In this document: one piece after another, positions 46,336 through 58,595 of the stretch | How positions within the stretch are numbered: position 1 is the first letter of the stretch | Layout: each line of letters begins with the position of its first letter | DNA from: Rhynchosporium graminicola | Taxonomy: Eukaryota > Ascomycota > Leotiomycetes > Helotiales > Ploettnerulaceae | Assembly: GCA_900074885.1 (NCBI GenBank) | Contig: FJUW01000002.1 | Location: forward strand, 881,001 to 945,000 | Reading direction: 5' to 3' | DNA length: 64,000 bases | Made by a program: the position numbers and the translations under genes | Notes under the pieces: generated by a model | The model's input: the letters and a program-made list of their open reading frames with translations, nothing else | The model's database searches: none | Told to the model about the DNA's origin: nothing

Positions 46336-48210
46336 CTAATCCTCCGCCTCCTCCTCGACCTCCTCGATGATCTCGCCCTCACCATCATCCTCAAAACTGC
46401 TTGGTGGGACCTCGTACAGGCGCAGGATTTGCTTGTTAGGATCCTTAACGAGAACGTACTTGCCCTCCTCGCGCTGGAGACACATGTCGGCAATTGTGCG
46501 GACGATACCCCATCCGTTAGAGAGACTCAGGTTCATCTGCTGAGCGAAATCGCGAGGCTTCCAGCCCACGACGCCAAGGATAACGTGCTTGTCGTTTGTC
46601 TTGGGGTTGGCACGAGACACGAATCTAGACCTGTTAGCATTTGCCAGTATGATGGTTTTTTGAAAGAGCTTACCCGAGCTTCATGACATCTGCCTTGGCC
46701 ATGATACTCTGAACTGTCCACCTTGCGAGCTTACAGCTGTTGTTCTTCATTTCTGTAGCCACAACGGCACCACGCTGGCCGACCAACTTTGTTCTCCAGT
46801 CCAAAGCGCCCCCAGCTCCTTGCGCCTTGTGATCGAACTCGTTCAGAGCCTTTACCGTAAGGAATTGATCTTCGCCGCTGATGGCGTTCTTCTGTACGGC
46901 ATCGATTTCTGTTCGGACGATCAAGTGCACTGGATCCTCATCGTTGAGCGACAAGTCGAAACGTCTATACTTGTATGCCTTACTGGCAGCTGGCTCGGTC
47001 TCCTCGGCGGGATTATAAAATGGGTTCTCGTGGGCCATCTCAACTTTTTGATTCTCGTTCTCGAGCATTACCTGGTTGGCAAAGTTGTGGTTGATATAGG
47101 TAGCCTCCTCGGCCAAGGCACTCGGTTGATTGATGGCATCCTTGCTTCCTTCCGATGCATCCATTGGCGCATCAGCGGCGTTCTCGTTAACCGTAACCAT
47201 ATCCAAAGTAGCATTGTCTCTCTTGTCGAGGAAGACCTTGTTACCTTGTCGTACAATAACGATATCCCAAGGATAGACAGAGCGAGGAGAGCACATAAGC
47301 ATAGAAAGAATGCTGTCTGTAGCGAAAATAGTAGCCTCATCCTTCTCTGCGAGTTCTTGGATGACAGGATCTGAAGAAGTGGTAACATTGTAGGCCGCAC
47401 GATCGACGACGTTCAGCTTGCGCTCAGCAGATTTGACAGGCTGCTTGTCGTATGAACGATCGTAATAGTAAACGAAACCGTAACCCTCAATATCCTCTCC
47501 ATCGTCCGTATCCAAATTTAGCTTGGCCAGGCGGTTGAAGTCAATCTCCTCCAACATCTTCCAGTCAGGCTTAATATTAACAGAGGCATCACGGTTGCGC
47601 TGCGGCTTATCGTAATCCTTCCAACCAAATCTCCGTCCACCACGCGCACCCCCACGGCCTCCTCGCTGATCGTAGTTATTGTAGCCTTGTTGACCACCTC
47701 GTCCTCCAACTCTCTGGAACTGTCCTCGTCCGCCTCTGGTATCGCCTCGTCCACCACGTTGACCCCGCCCTCTCATAGGTCCACCCCGGCCAAATCTCGT
47801 CTTTGTCGAGTCGCGAGTATTGCTAACAACGGAGAAGGTAGATTCATCTTCGGCGAGCTGAACAGCGAACAGGGAGGATGTGCCCGCACCGTAAACTTGT
47901 TGATCTGTAGTCACTATCAGCACGTGCCTATGCCCGCATATTTCCTCTCAAGTTGTATGGAGCAAAAATATGGTATATAGAGGCAAGAGATCAGACCTCT
48001 GTAGTTTCGGTTGTATTGCTGTCTACCACCTCTGCCGTCACGACCATCCTTTCCTTCGGTCGTCCAGTCTGCCATGCGACCTAATTTGTCGCCTTTCGAG
48101 TATGGGGCGTATGGAGCGCCATTTAACGTGGTTTCCGTAGTTGTCGCAGGACCCCAAGAGTCTTCCGATGGGAGGGCAGCAATGATGTCCGTAAGTGATA
48201 TGGGCGCCAT
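46336..48210 (-). CDS. EIF3D: Translation initiation factor eIF3 subunit D
   Basis: Subunit of the eIF3 complex on the 40S ribosome; subunit D binds the mRNA cap in some contexts. Exons 48210-47997, 47904-46674 and 46624-46336 (577 aa, phases close). Introns 47905-47996 and 46625-46673. Start [30 protein letters not shown] leads into an RNA-binding RGG-rich stretch ([20 protein letters not shown] and on), then [19 protein letters not shown] and [16 protein letters not shown], a hallmark of the subunit. The cap-binding core follows ([78 protein letters not shown]). The acidic C-terminus ends EVEEEAED. Length and order match fungal eIF3d. Intact. Confidence 0.97.
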
Positions 48211-48811
48211 GGTTGCGACGTATTCTGCCGGTGAAACTACGTGGGTTCGGTATTGTTGACGACGAGGTTTAGAATATTTCGATGTGTGAAATCTTGGTGG
48301 GGCATTTTCCCCGCCAATTGGAGCCAGTCTCTTGAGTGGGCACGTGACTGGCCCTCAACTGCCTGGGTGCTCAGCGATGGGTCAAGAGTCCGAATAGAAT
48401 CTACTCAAGTCACAAAATCGGTCTATCCTAATTATCACGGATGCTCTATGTTACAGAAATTTTTCATACTTAAATAACACAAATTGAGAAGCCGCGAAGT
48501 TATCACAAGTCTATATCCTTCACTTCCACTAACAGTGACACCAGACATGGATTGGGTCAGCTTCGACAGGCGGAAGTCTACTCTTTCGACTCGTAAAATA
48601 TGAAAATGCGAAGTTTATATCAGGCCATGGCAAAAAGCCCTTAATTAATTGACTATCACTTTTGAAATGTATATCTATTATTTGCTGGACCAGGCATTCG
48701 ATAACGTTTACTCGTAAAGTCCTAGGGATCCCCTTTCCTTCCCGTTCCCCAGCAGGTATCCAGCCTGTACGCCTGCTACAAATATACAATACAATAGATC
48801 ACTCATTAACT
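48211..48811. other. Intergenic region between eIF3d and bZIP genes
   Basis: eIF3d promoter side and bZIP 3' flank, both on the minus strand. No extra gene seen. Confidence 0.6.
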
Positions 48812-50240
48812 CTAAAACGTCGTCATTTCTGGTTTGGTATAAAAAACGCTCTCCAATACATCACGAACTTCGAATTCCTCCAACACAGCCCCGAATCTGA
48901 GGATGTCAGTGCTGAATCAAGCCGACGTAAGAAGTAAACATACCCATAGCAGCGGACTTTTGCCCCAAGCTCCATGCACATGTGTTCAAAGTCTTTGGTA
49001 GACAGCTCTTGGAATCTTGGGTGGCCCAGTACCATTCCCCAAGCCATGACAGGCGTAATTTCGCCATCCAGGTTCAGTCGTTTACTGAGGTCTAAAAGAT
49101 TGGCCAAATCTGGCTTTGTAAGGTCCCATGTTTTTTGGGCGGTACCATTTTGATTCGTGGGCCCGTGACCAAAGGGCATTTCGGGCATGTCTTCAGGGTG
49201 TAGTACGGGAGGGCATGAAGCCATCAAGGCGTGACCACAAAATTCACCCTCGAGATCACTCGCTCGCTCGACGAGAAATTGGATGTGGTCCATACACGGT
49301 CGCTCAAGCCTATGTACCGAAATTCCTCGTTAGCTACTGTGGGGGAGGCGACATGTAAGCTTTCGAAGGATTGGCGTACGTTAGAACGAAGTCAATGCCT
49401 GCTTGGTCATAATCCACACCTTGCTGGACTTGTCGTTGAGCCATATTGCCACCGTTCATCCCTGTTGAGGAACCATTTTGAAAATTGGGATTCGAGTTCA
49501 TGAATGGTGGAGGGCTCTGAGATTGAGATCCTGCCGCGTAGCTTCCGGAGATACTTCCGCTGGATGTATATCCGACGCTAGTGTTTCTTGCAAGCTCCTC
49601 AACACCACCTGTCCCATTCCACGGTATACCGTGTTGAGCCAGGAGATGTTTGAGTTGTCTGTTCTCCTCGGCCAATGACTCTTTATCGCGCGAAACCATG
49701 CTAAAGTTTTCCTTGAGGCGCAACACTTCTTGCTCAAGGGCCTTGATGTAGAGCTCTTTTCGTTCTCGGTGGGTACTATAACATGTCAGTGGACTGTGAG
49801 GATTAGATGCAGTCAGTTACTAACCGTTGCGCTTGTCGATTCAATTCTTGCCTCCTCGTCAATGCAGGCTTGCTGTCAGGCTTTGGCCCTCGCCTTTTTG
49901 GTGTTTGACCATCCACTGTATAATAGTCAGTATATGCGCCGCATCACTGCAGCAGATGGTCTAACTAACCACGAGTGCTTTTCTTCTCTGTCAATGTTTT
50001 CAGGAATCCCAAGCTCATAGAGAGAGGGCTTTTGCCGCTGTCCGACTGTCCGCTGCCATATCCGCTCCCACCGACAGATTTATTGGCATATTGATCGATT
50101 GGGGACGCAGAGGACATGTTAGCAGGATTCGGAGATGAAGGATTGCTATCGCTGTAATCGAGAAATCCGTCTGCGCGGTCCTGATTAGCCATCATCGCTG
50201 GGAAGTGCGGAACTGCTTGCGACTCGATCTTGACGTTCAT
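48812..50240 (-). CDS. bZIP transcription factor
   Basis: Five exons: 50240-49970, 49915-49825, 49775-49380, 49309-48944 and 48896-48812 (402 aa, all phases close). Start MNVKIESQAVPHFPAMMANQ; an upstream in-frame ATG at 50369 is less likely. The basic region is assembled across a splice: GPKPDSKPALTRRQELNRQA, then QRTHRERKELYIKALE with the NxxAxxxxR bZIP signature (N-R-Q-A-Q-R-T-H-R). A leucine zipper of heptads follows (ALEQEVLRLKENFSMVSRDK, then LAEENRQLKHLLAQHGI). Ser/Gly/Asn-rich low complexity leads to a conserved C-terminal module (CMDHIQFLVERASDLEG, GHALMASCPP, then DLANLLDLSKRLNLDGEITP and MAWGMVLGHPRF). This C-terminal region is typical of a fungal bZIP subgroup whose target genes I cannot name. 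Intact. Confidence 0.88.
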
Positions 50241-50732
50241 TTTATTATTGGATGCGGGATGGCCGTCTGTCGGCGGGTGATGATGGGGATAGGACTCGAG
50301 GTGGGATGAGATGAGATGTGATGTGATGTGATATTGCACATGACTTACGTAGAGATATGGACCCGACACCGGTCGTACGGCTGGCTGTTCTAGACTACTA
50401 CTGAATGATAATTGGTGACGATGTTATGTGCGCTGAACGGAGTGGCGGGGGCGGATGAGAGGTAGGTAGGTAGGTATTTGGAATCCGTGGTACAGTAGTC
50501 GGCGGGAGATGGGTCGCGGCTTGACTTTAACCTCGATGGATCGTCGCAGGGAGCTGAGCTGACTGAGCTGTGCTGAGCTTATGCGGGTTGCGGGTTCAGG
50601 CGATGAGAGCGATCAGCAATTGCAACTTCCACCCTGAGATCTGATAATCAATTGAAGAAGCTCTTGACGTGTCTGATAGGAATATGACAGATGATGAAAG
50701 GTGTGCACGGAAGGTCGAGATCAGATGGAGGC

Positions 50733-50782
50733 TGAGTTGACTTGAGTTGACTTGAGTTGAGAGCGAGTTGAGAGCGAGTTGA
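50733..50782. repeat. Tandem TTGACTTGAG and GAGCGAGTTGA units
   Basis: Two to three copies of a 10-base TTGACTTGAG unit, then two copies of an 11-base GAGCGAGTTGA unit, all containing GAGTTGA. They lie about 500 bases upstream of the bZIP start codon. Confidence 0.75.
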
Positions 50783-50867
50783 CGTGATGGAAGAGTTACT
50801 CGTAGGCAAAGCTGAGACTGGACCTGGACCTGGACCCAGGCCTAACCTATCGCTTACAGGTATCAAT

Positions 50868-50868
50868 G

Positions 50869-50903
<35 letters not shown>
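50868..50903. repeat. (GCAG)9 tetranucleotide repeat
   Basis: Nine perfect GCAG units, about 630 bases upstream of the bZIP start codon. Confidence 0.9.
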
Positions 50904-52295
50904 TTGGCATGGGGGAAGTGGTCCCCCGTTCTTTCCCACTGCGCCGGCGCGGGGATCTCGCCCTACCTTACCGACCTAAATGTAGTACTACTGACTTAGT
51001 AGTAAATAACTTGCTTGATGTGAGGGAAGGGAGCCACAACGGTGGAAAGAGAGACCATTGGCACAATTGGGCAGGAGCTTATTCACCGGGAGAGCGCGGT
51101 GCAAAATGTGGCTGAGAGAGCGAGAATTCGAGAACCGCTACGGGGAATAATTTTTGGAAATGATGATTGTCCCCGGGCCTACCTAGCAGAAAGATAAAAA
51201 GCAAAGACATCAACCCAAGTGGGATGGGATAGTATATCCGATTCTCCGAACTTGGAATCGATATGAAGCTTGATTCACCCCGTCCGGATGGCCGACAAAC
51301 CGAATTTTCAGCTTCTTCATCTTGTGTTCCCATGTACTCCTTCGCTTGCCCCGATGCTGACAGTAGAGCATGAAAGCCTTCCCCGGACCTATTCCAGATG
51401 TGATTTGCATATCTTGCGATGCCTCTAGAGTGTGATTTTCGGCTCGAATCCGGAGGACTTTGTCGAGAGTTTGAGGTATTTGCGGTGTTCCACATGTAAG
51501 TAGTACCTGCTGGTGCCCTTAGCTCTTCCTCTAAGTTTGCTCTAAAGGATGATGCGTTTGTGAAGTCTGGCATGTAAAGAATCGGCGAACTGTAATCTGC
51601 GGAGAAACCCCTATTTTACACTCGCTACTGTATTGACAAAACTCTTTCATCGTAAGACCATATGTTTTGGCTCTCCATAGTGTTCACATCCGAGGCACCC
51701 AAGGAAAGACGTTGAAACTCCGAGAGCCTTTGTAAAAATAGAAAATATATGAGGTTACATGATTGTCTGCTAGAAATCCAAGGCGTCGATCACCATACCC
51801 AAGCCTTTCCCATGGGATTCCCTTAGTCAGGCTATCGAATTTGACTTTGTGAGGCAGGGCAAAGCCAAGGTACTCCGTAGAGGCCGAGCGAGCCTCAAGC
51901 GGAGGAGGGGAAGCCGATGGCACCTAATTCGATGGTGTCCACGTGCCTTGCACATGCTAGCAAATCAAGTTCTGCCAGTTCTCCAGCTCTTCCGTCCAGA
52001 GATCCAGTCCCAGCCAGTTCAGCTGATCCAGATTCCAGTGCCGATGTCCACACAACTGGATGGTTGGACCAGCTATGGCCAGCTATGGCCAGCTATGGAG
52101 AACAGAAACAGGTACCCTACCGAACAGTAGGGGGCATATGGCATACGGCATATCTAGATGACCGACTACTGCATCTTTCTTGCGGGGGGCAGTGACGACT
52201 CGAGTAAGTGCCGCGCATGACCGCTGCTCGAATCTTCAAAATCTCTTCTTTCTCTCCCCTCCTCCTATTCCATTTGCTTTCACTTGACATGTAAG

Positions 52296-53335
52296 ATGTC
52301 GACTGGAAACTTCTTCACCACCTTGCGGGGTGTAGTAATCATAACACCATGGGCGCTGTGTCTGGTGCTTATGGACTTGATCTGCTCCATACTCCTCCCG
52401 TTCAGTTACTTCTTCCCCGATGGAGTATACAATGCCTCTTCCTTGGTCGCATTCACGAATTGGAAATGGATACAGTGCATATTCGAGATTCTGAATGGCG
52501 GCGTCATCACCACATCCGGAGACAAAGTCCCTGAGGGAGAATCCGCCATAGTAATATCAAACCACGTCTCTTGGACCGACTTCTATATGATCCAGGCACT
52601 GGCCATACGTGCAGGCATGCTCGGACGCTGCCGCTGGTTCGCGAAGATAGAGCTCCGCTGGGTGCCTCTGCTGGGTTGGGGAATCTGGGCTATGGGAATG
52701 CCCATGGTGAGTAGACAATGGACGAAAGATAAGAAAGAGCTAGACCGGGTCTTTGCAGGTATTACTGTAAGGAAATGGCCGACTTGTAAGTGATGAAGAT
52801 ACTTGGGCATGACGAGAGGAACACTGATGCTTTTGCAGGGCTTATAAGCTTCAGCGAAGCGACAAGATACACCCCAGAGAAAGCAGAAGCCGCACGCGAA
52901 TGGTGTCAAGCGAACGACCGACCGATTCCAAAACACCTTCTTTACCCCCGCACGAAAGGCTTCGTGACGACGATCCAGCATCTTCGAAAAGCTAAACACG
53001 TAAAAGCCGTGTACGACATGACGATCGCTTACGAGCACAACAACAAATTCCTTGAAGCGCCCACGATATGGGAGAGTCTGAGTTGTGGGGGGTTGAGTGG
53101 GAAGAGAGGCTATAAATTCCATGTTCATTTCAGGAGGTTCCCGATGGAGGATCTGCCAGAGACTGAGGCGGAACTTTCGAAATGGTTAGAGACGAGATGG
53201 GTGGAGAAGGGAGAGTGGTTGAAAGAAAAGAGGGAGGAATGGGCTATGAGCGTGGGTCACGTGCCGTGCAAAGACCAGCAAAACAGTGCTGGAAGCGGAA
53301 GAGGAAGAGTTGGAATGTCTGCCTACAGTTCTTGA
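52296..53335 (+). CDS. PlsC-type lysophospholipid acyltransferase (Cst26/AGPAT-like)
   Basis: Membrane acyltransferase transferring an acyl chain from acyl-CoA to a lysophospholipid. It is closest in layout to yeast Cst26/Psi1, which sets the sn-1 chain of phosphatidylinositol, and to AGPAT4/5. Exons 52296-52785 and 52839-53335 (328 aa); the 53-nt intron (GTAAGT..TTGCAG) closes in phase. N-terminal hydrophobic helix IITPWALCLVLMDLICSILL. The catalytic HX4D is at His90-Asp95 in NHVSWTDFYMI. Motif II region is AKIELRWVPLLGWGIWAMGM. Motif III is changed to FSEATRYT where FPEGTR is usual, as in this subfamily. VYDMTIAY follows. Ends with a Ser/Gly-rich tail. The start ATG (MSTGNFF) is the first in the frame. 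ER location is likely; the acceptor lipid is inferred. Confidence 0.85.
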
Positions 53336-53561
53336 GGTAGAGATTGATGGCGGTTATACATTATACCCATTTGAAGGAATTTTGAGCCTGCGGTACCGAT
53401 GTAGTTTCTTTGTTCCCCAATGTTTAACCTTGAACCTATTCCGCTCTCAATCCGTAAGCGCCTCAACCATCAACAAAGAGAAAATTGCTCTTATCCTACG
53501 AACTCAAGGCTCTCAAGTTCGTATATCTTCAGTAACAAACAGTTAAATTCATACAAACGGG

Positions 53562-54041
53562 ATGCCCTTCCAATCCTCACGCACTCAATCCCGAATAATG
53601 GAACCCGAGTCTCGCCCTCCCTCATTCTCCTTCCTCAACATCCCCTCTATTTTCACCCCCTCAAACTCAAGCTTCAAAAGAAACTCACAGGCACTCTCGT
53701 CTCCCTCCATCAATAACCACAAATCCACCACCAATCTCCTCTCGAGCACATCCTCCTGGTGGCCCCTCCGCTCTGCCTCGACAAATCGATACCGCAAAGT
53801 CGTAGAGGAGGCCGACGAGGGTCTATTATCACAATCTCAAGCTTCAGTTTCTGGCATCATGGACAATATTGTCGTAGCTAGGAACGCGAGGAGGAGGATG
53901 GTGTGGGAAATGCTTGCGTTGGGGGCATTACTGGCTTTTCTGGTCGGTGTTGTGGTGCTGTGTATGAGAGGTGGACAGATGAGGATGGCTGATAGAATTC
54001 TGGCGAGGAGATCTGTTGGGGATTGGGGGTGTTGTTGGTGA
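53562..54041 (+). CDS. Small single-pass membrane protein, unknown function
   Basis: Single exon, 159 aa, starting MPFQSSRTQSRIMEPESRPP. The N-terminal 110 residues are Ser/Pro/Asn-rich and polar. RNARRRMVWEM leads into one strong membrane helix (LALGALLAFLVGVVVLCM) and a short Arg-rich tail ending in Cys residues. The positive residues on both sides give no clear topology. No recognised domain. It lies 230 bases after the acyltransferase on the same strand. Coding status is supported by length and amphipathic logic only. Confidence 0.5.
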   Translation: MPFQSSRTQSRIMEPESRPPSFSFLNIPSIFTPSNSSFKRNSQALSSPSINNHKSTTNLLSSTSSWWPLRSASTNRYRKVVEEADEGLLSQSQASVSGIMDNIVVARNARRRMVWEMLALGALLAFLVGVVVLCMRGGQMRMADRILARRSVGDWGCCW

Positions 54042-55019
54042 GTGGTTTCGTGGGACTTTTTTAGCTAGGAGTGGGAACAGAGAGAAAGGAGTGGGTGTTG
54101 AAGGGTTGAAATGAGTAGAAGGGGTGTTGTGACGGATGAACGGTCTGGAGTTGATATATTTACCGAGTTCTGGAAGTAAATCCTTGAATGATTGATGCCA
54201 TGGTCCTCGGTTCCGGATGTTTGAATTATAAGGCGCGAGACTTCCTGACTATAAGTCAGGCAGGCTGATATCATGCTACTAATTTTGCTGCGTTTCCATT
54301 CGTCTCTAGCTTCTCTCAGATTTCTGATCACCGCCTGGATTTGGAACATCTATGCATCATTCCCATTCTATTCTATGTCCGTTTTTTCTTCATCCGAGAT
54401 CAAACGCTGACGTGTGCAAACCACTTTATCAAGACTCTCTGGCCTAAATCGATTCCTCGGCGGCGTATGGCAGGTGAAAACAAGCGCTGTGATAAGATGT
54501 AGCCTGCCTGCAATTGCGTCGTTATTTGTAATGTAGCTCGCTTTGCCTTCCACACATACATCACCTCTTGTAAAAAGAAGTTTTATAAGCGAGGCGTGTC
54601 TGGTGTAGTGAAGCATGAAATTGATGGTGGCTGTCTTTCTATTTTACCATCTTGGGGATCGGAGGTGTGAGAGTCCTCGAATGACTCATAATGTCTCCTA
54701 AGTACTCTTGTGAAGTAGTAGGATAATTCTGTCACTTTGAAGTATACTTGAAAGATCATTTCATCGGTGAAGTTTTAGCTAAGTTTTGAATGTTTTTTGT
54801 TTGCAATCAATGTTGATATTATGAGTAGTCAAGGACATGAATTCATAGGTGATTGCCGTGCTGATTTGCGCAAAGACCTATACACCAAATAGATTCGAGT
54901 TTGATTCAGCCTGATGTAGATTCCATTGTATTCGCTATCTGTAATCTGGCTTCCGAGAGACTAGCAGTGACTCGATCCTTTAATCCTCGCCCACTCCAAT
55001 CCTTCAACGACAGTTTATT
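54042..55019. other. Intergenic region between convergent genes
   Basis: The small membrane protein gene and the 2EXR gene converge here. No additional gene or repeat recognised. Confidence 0.55.
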
Positions 55020-55975
55020 TCATCCTAGCATGATCTTGCCAAGGAAGACATCAGGACCTTTCCATCCCGGGTTCTCCTTCTTAACCTCCTGCACTAAATC
55101 CCACGAGCCCTCCTTATAAGGAATTTGACTCAGCTGCTCGACCTGTGGCCGTGTAGCATATTGATTCGGAGCATCAATCGACCCAACCACCAAAACCTGT
55201 TCCAAAGCGCCGAACTGCTTCGACAAAAACTGGTGCATGAGGTATTTCTTCCTCTCTTCTGACATCAGCGCCGTCGTCTCCACGAACGTTATTCCAGCGA
55301 GGTAGTGAATACGGTCCATGATGACAATGCGACGGATGTGCGATCGGAGAATGTGTGGGATCTCAGAGAGCGATTCGTGGCGGAAACATGAAGCTGGCTT
55401 TGGAGAGCAACCTTTCTCGATTTGAACCTGTGGGTCAGCAGTTCGCGCGAAACAGAGGAATGTGTCGAGGGCCGGGTTGAAGTAGATGGGTATATTGTAC
55501 ATGAATCGGTACTTGTACTCGAAGCATTGGTATCTCTTTTTCGCAATTTCGCGGGACTGGGTGTTGATATGGAAGAGGACTGGGACAGAGAATATGGTGA
55601 TCGCTTTCGGATCAGCCGTATTAAAGCTCATGGTTCCGATACTGCCGTTGATCCTGACGTTTCGAGGGAACACGCAGGCTTCGAATACCAGGTTGCGGAT
55701 CTCGAATGAAAGGTTAGGGAAGAATATGAACTTTTCGAGGACTTGCAGTGCTGAAAAGAAATATTAGAAGTCTTTCATTTGAGAAGGGTGTAAGTTCTCT
55801 TACTGCATCTCTTGCTCGTCGAAGACGTGTCTGGGAGGTCAGTGGTCGAAGCCAAACCCTTGCCAGATCGTGGGAGATCAGAATTTCCTTCTTGAGAAGC
55901 AAAGAAACAATCAGAGTTTTTTAGACTAGGGAAGTCAGTACGCTTGAGGTCGTATGGCAATGCCTGCGAAGCCAT
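55020..55975 (-). CDS. 2EXR domain protein
   Basis: Fungal 2EXR-family protein, a large Pezizomycotina family of unknown function, often near accessory genes. Exons 55975-55804 and 55750-55020 joined by intron 55751-55803 (GTAAGA..TTTCAG); 300 aa. The domain begins FIFFPNLSFEIRNLVFEACV and continues VFPRNVRINGSI, then IFSVPVLFHINTQSREIAKK, YQCFEYKYRFMYNIPIYFNP and ALDTFLCFAR. This is the family pattern: F..F..LP.EIR..I, VPVLLH.N..SR.VA. and ..Y.NP..D.L. The start used is MASQALP (55975); MFQRSLRC at 56005 is also in frame. The first 60 residues are Ser/Thr-rich and unconserved. Intact. Confidence 0.75.
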
Positions 55976-57156
55976 TGCTTCACACCTCAATGATCTCTGG
56001 AACATTGCTTCGAGCTTTGATGAAACATCTATTGTTCTGAAGAAATCTTCTCAAAGACTCTTTGTATATTTATGGGATCTATTAGCGCAGGTGGTGTTGT
56101 TTTCAGGCAGACTTTTCTGGGAACGACTTCACCCTCGAAATATGTTGAGCTTCCTCTTCTGTGAGGCTAAAGCTCACTTGGCGACTACCTTCTCAATTCG
56201 TATCCGTGGAAACCTCTGGTGACTCTCGGCCTTACTGAGCAATTCTCAGAATATAAGATCTAATATTGAAATTAGAAAACATGAAAATGTGTCACCGCCT
56301 TGCAGATTCGGGCAAGAGACTGTAGTCACGAATCCCTTCCCGACTTCTGGGCTTCCTACTCGTACCAACATGCAGCTATATATCATATTGGCGTTAGAAA
56401 ACAGTATCGCATCCTTTACTTTACCAGCCAGCGATGAGATGAAGCAGGCTTGTTTTTTTCTACAGAGTAAACTTCTCGCGCTAGTTAAGCGAGCTGTTTG
56501 TTTTCCCTTCTGGATGAGTGTAAGCTCTCCGAATTGAATTTTTGCACCTACCCGGGCGAAATAAAGATACAGACTTGCCTTGATAACAGCAATCATTGAA
56601 ACCGACATGTACTATTATCAGGCGTTAATAGCAGGACAGCTTTGGGCTTCGCGTTGGCAAGTTGACAAGGACTATGTCCATATCGACTTCAACCGTACTT
56701 ACCACAGGTGGAACGATTCAATTATAAGTCGATTCTAGTGATGTATTTCCTGTCTTGACGCTGCTTGAGTGGGGTTTCTGGTAAGTGGAGGTCGCGTTGA
56801 GAACAAGCAAGATACTTTCCTAAGCTTTTGGCCACGTCAAGACAAATTCCGTAGATGTTTCCCACGGCTGAGCATCTCTTGGGCCATAAAAATTTACATT
56901 ACTGGTAGCTAGAATGTTGCAGATAAGTATACATGTATGGACAAGCAGAGCTAAACATCCTTGGCCATACACTGGAAGATATGAGCTATCAGCCATTCAT
57001 TCGACTTCGTCTCGGAATCGTATCTAAGACTCGACCTTGATATCTATCTTCGATATCGTACAACATGAAATTTTCTAGACAATGAAACGACTCGTATCTT
57101 CTTCAAATCCAGCAGAGCCCGCCTGATCATCCTCCTTTGAGACATCCGCTTCTTAC
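55976..57156. other. Intergenic region
   Basis: Promoter side of the 2EXR gene and 3' flank of the next minus-strand gene. No supported gene. Confidence 0.5.
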
Positions 57157-57904
57157 CTACCATAAATGCTCTTCTACCACTTCCCATTGTCGTCCCCCTT
57201 GCACCCATATCCTGTCATATCTCTCCTCCTTCAATCTAGGAGGGATCAAATAACCAGCCAAATAATCGTCCATTTCCCTCATTAACAAATCCTCCAAAAC
57301 CAGCGAACTCATCCACCCAACCCTTCTGCAGAGCCACTCTCTCATCAGCTCATCAAACATGATCATCGTCTCCTCGATTGTGACAGAAGATCTCAAAGAC
57401 TCCTCTATGGTTGCACCCCAGATACCTGGTGTTTGCAAGAGTAGCGCTCTAAACCCGTCGCCTGGATGCGTGGGTAAGTCTGGTGCGAACCGAGGTGCAC
57501 GAAGGCTGTTTTCATTAATGTAGACGTCTGTTAGCTCGTCGAGTCGGGGTCCGGATCTGTGACGAATTTGTTGTCTGATGACGCTGCGTCGTGCCTGGTG
57601 GAGTCTGAGGCTTTCTATTCCTGAATAGGAGTTAGAGATGTCTCACAGGGATATAACGAAATGGCGGCGGTTCAGAGATGGAGATGTAGAGGGCCATGAA
57701 TTGGGTACCATCTTGTATGGCTCTGGCGCTCGGGAGCTCTTCTTCGACTTGGGAGGGATCCCAAACCAGGTCGACGATCCGTTGTCCTGACACTTGGAGG
57801 AAAGTTAGTGATGGTACCGTAGAAGAAGTAATGTGGTTGATATGTGCGAGTGCACACAAGTACGTACCTCCACCTCTTCGTCTTGGTGGTGGAACGCTTG
57901 ACAT
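57157..57904 (-). CDS. Hypothetical protein, three exons
   Basis: Start MSSVPPPRRRG at 57904. Exon 1 is 57904-57868. Intron 57793-57867 (GTACGT..CTCCAAG) joins to VSGQRIVDLVWDPSQVEEEL at 57792. The last exon, 57620-57157, has a long uninterrupted frame: IESLRLHQARRSVIRQQIRH, LDELTDVYINENSLRAPRFA, QTPGIWGATIEESL, LMREWLCRRVGWMSSLVLED, then LAGYLIPPRLKEERYDRIWV. The middle intron is ambiguous: donor GTACCC (57621-57708, 88 nt, giving 194 aa) or donor GTTATA (57621-57657, 37 nt). Both keep phase, and the longer is preferred because 37 nt is very short. No domain recognised; the last exon looks helical and soluble. Confidence 0.5.
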
Positions 57905-58577
57905 GATTTTCCTGCTTACTTTGCTACTAATCGTTGAAAGTATGAGAGGTCTTTAAGGCACATGAGATCTTTATATACGATTTACAATTCTGGTCTCAAG
58001 GCATCTGGAAACCTTCAGGCGAAAGAGTTACAATAGCTTTCTGTGGGCTTCTATCTCTTGCCAGAGAAAGGATTGAGAAGGTCTCGAACATTTGTACGTG
58101 ATACACTCTTTGAAATGAAAGAGTATTCCCTGCAACGACTTTAACAATTCGCACAGTAGAACAGTCTACAGATTTCTCGAGCTCTGCTGTAAGACAACAA
58201 AGATCGGCATCTCAGCAAATTGTCTGTTAGGTATAGCTCGAGACCAAAACAAGAAAGTAACACGGAAATCAGAACCTTCGAGTCAACGCTAATGGTCAAT
58301 CAATAAGGTTGAAAATTATGGCCTTGATTTCTACGGATCAATTGAATCTTTGGTCTCATGATTCTCAACTTCTAAATGGAAATCGACAAGATAGCCTTAC
58401 CAAGCACAAATTTCCTTGAGACCCCAACCGCGAAGAGAATTCGTAAGAAGGGCGGACTTGCAAATACCGAATGTCTTATTAAATCAATCAATGACTGCTA
58501 CAAAAAGTTCAATATGATGGCGCCAAGGTCTCTCTGCTATATAAAAAGCACATCTCGCTGTGGAAGCTATAACCTTT

Positions 58578-58595
58578 GATAAGCAAGTAATGGTA
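58578..58595 (+). repeat. 18-bp direct repeat, copy 1
   Basis: GATAAGCAAGTAATGGTA, repeated exactly at 58967-58984, 389 bases later. The following bases are also similar (CGAAC against GAACGC). Confidence 0.8.

Larger units (their letters stand above)
50241..52295. other. Long upstream region of bZIP and acyltransferase genes
   Basis: Divergent promoter region of 2 kb with several simple repeats: GGTA at 50461-50475, TTGACTTGAG/GAGCGAGTTGA units at 50733-50782, GCAG at 50868-50903, and AGCTATGGCC near 52070-52098. A 164-residue ATG frame at 51573-51079 (-) starts MPDFTNASSFRANLEEEL and ends with a hydrophobic segment (YYPIPLGLMSLLFIFLLG). It has no recognised domain and is not called. Long repeat-rich upstream regions are common for regulators. 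Confidence 0.5.

Noticed and set aside
51684..51923. 79-residue minus-strand frame with protein-like composition
   Set aside because: It begins with GTG, has no splice-supported link to a neighbour and no known motif.
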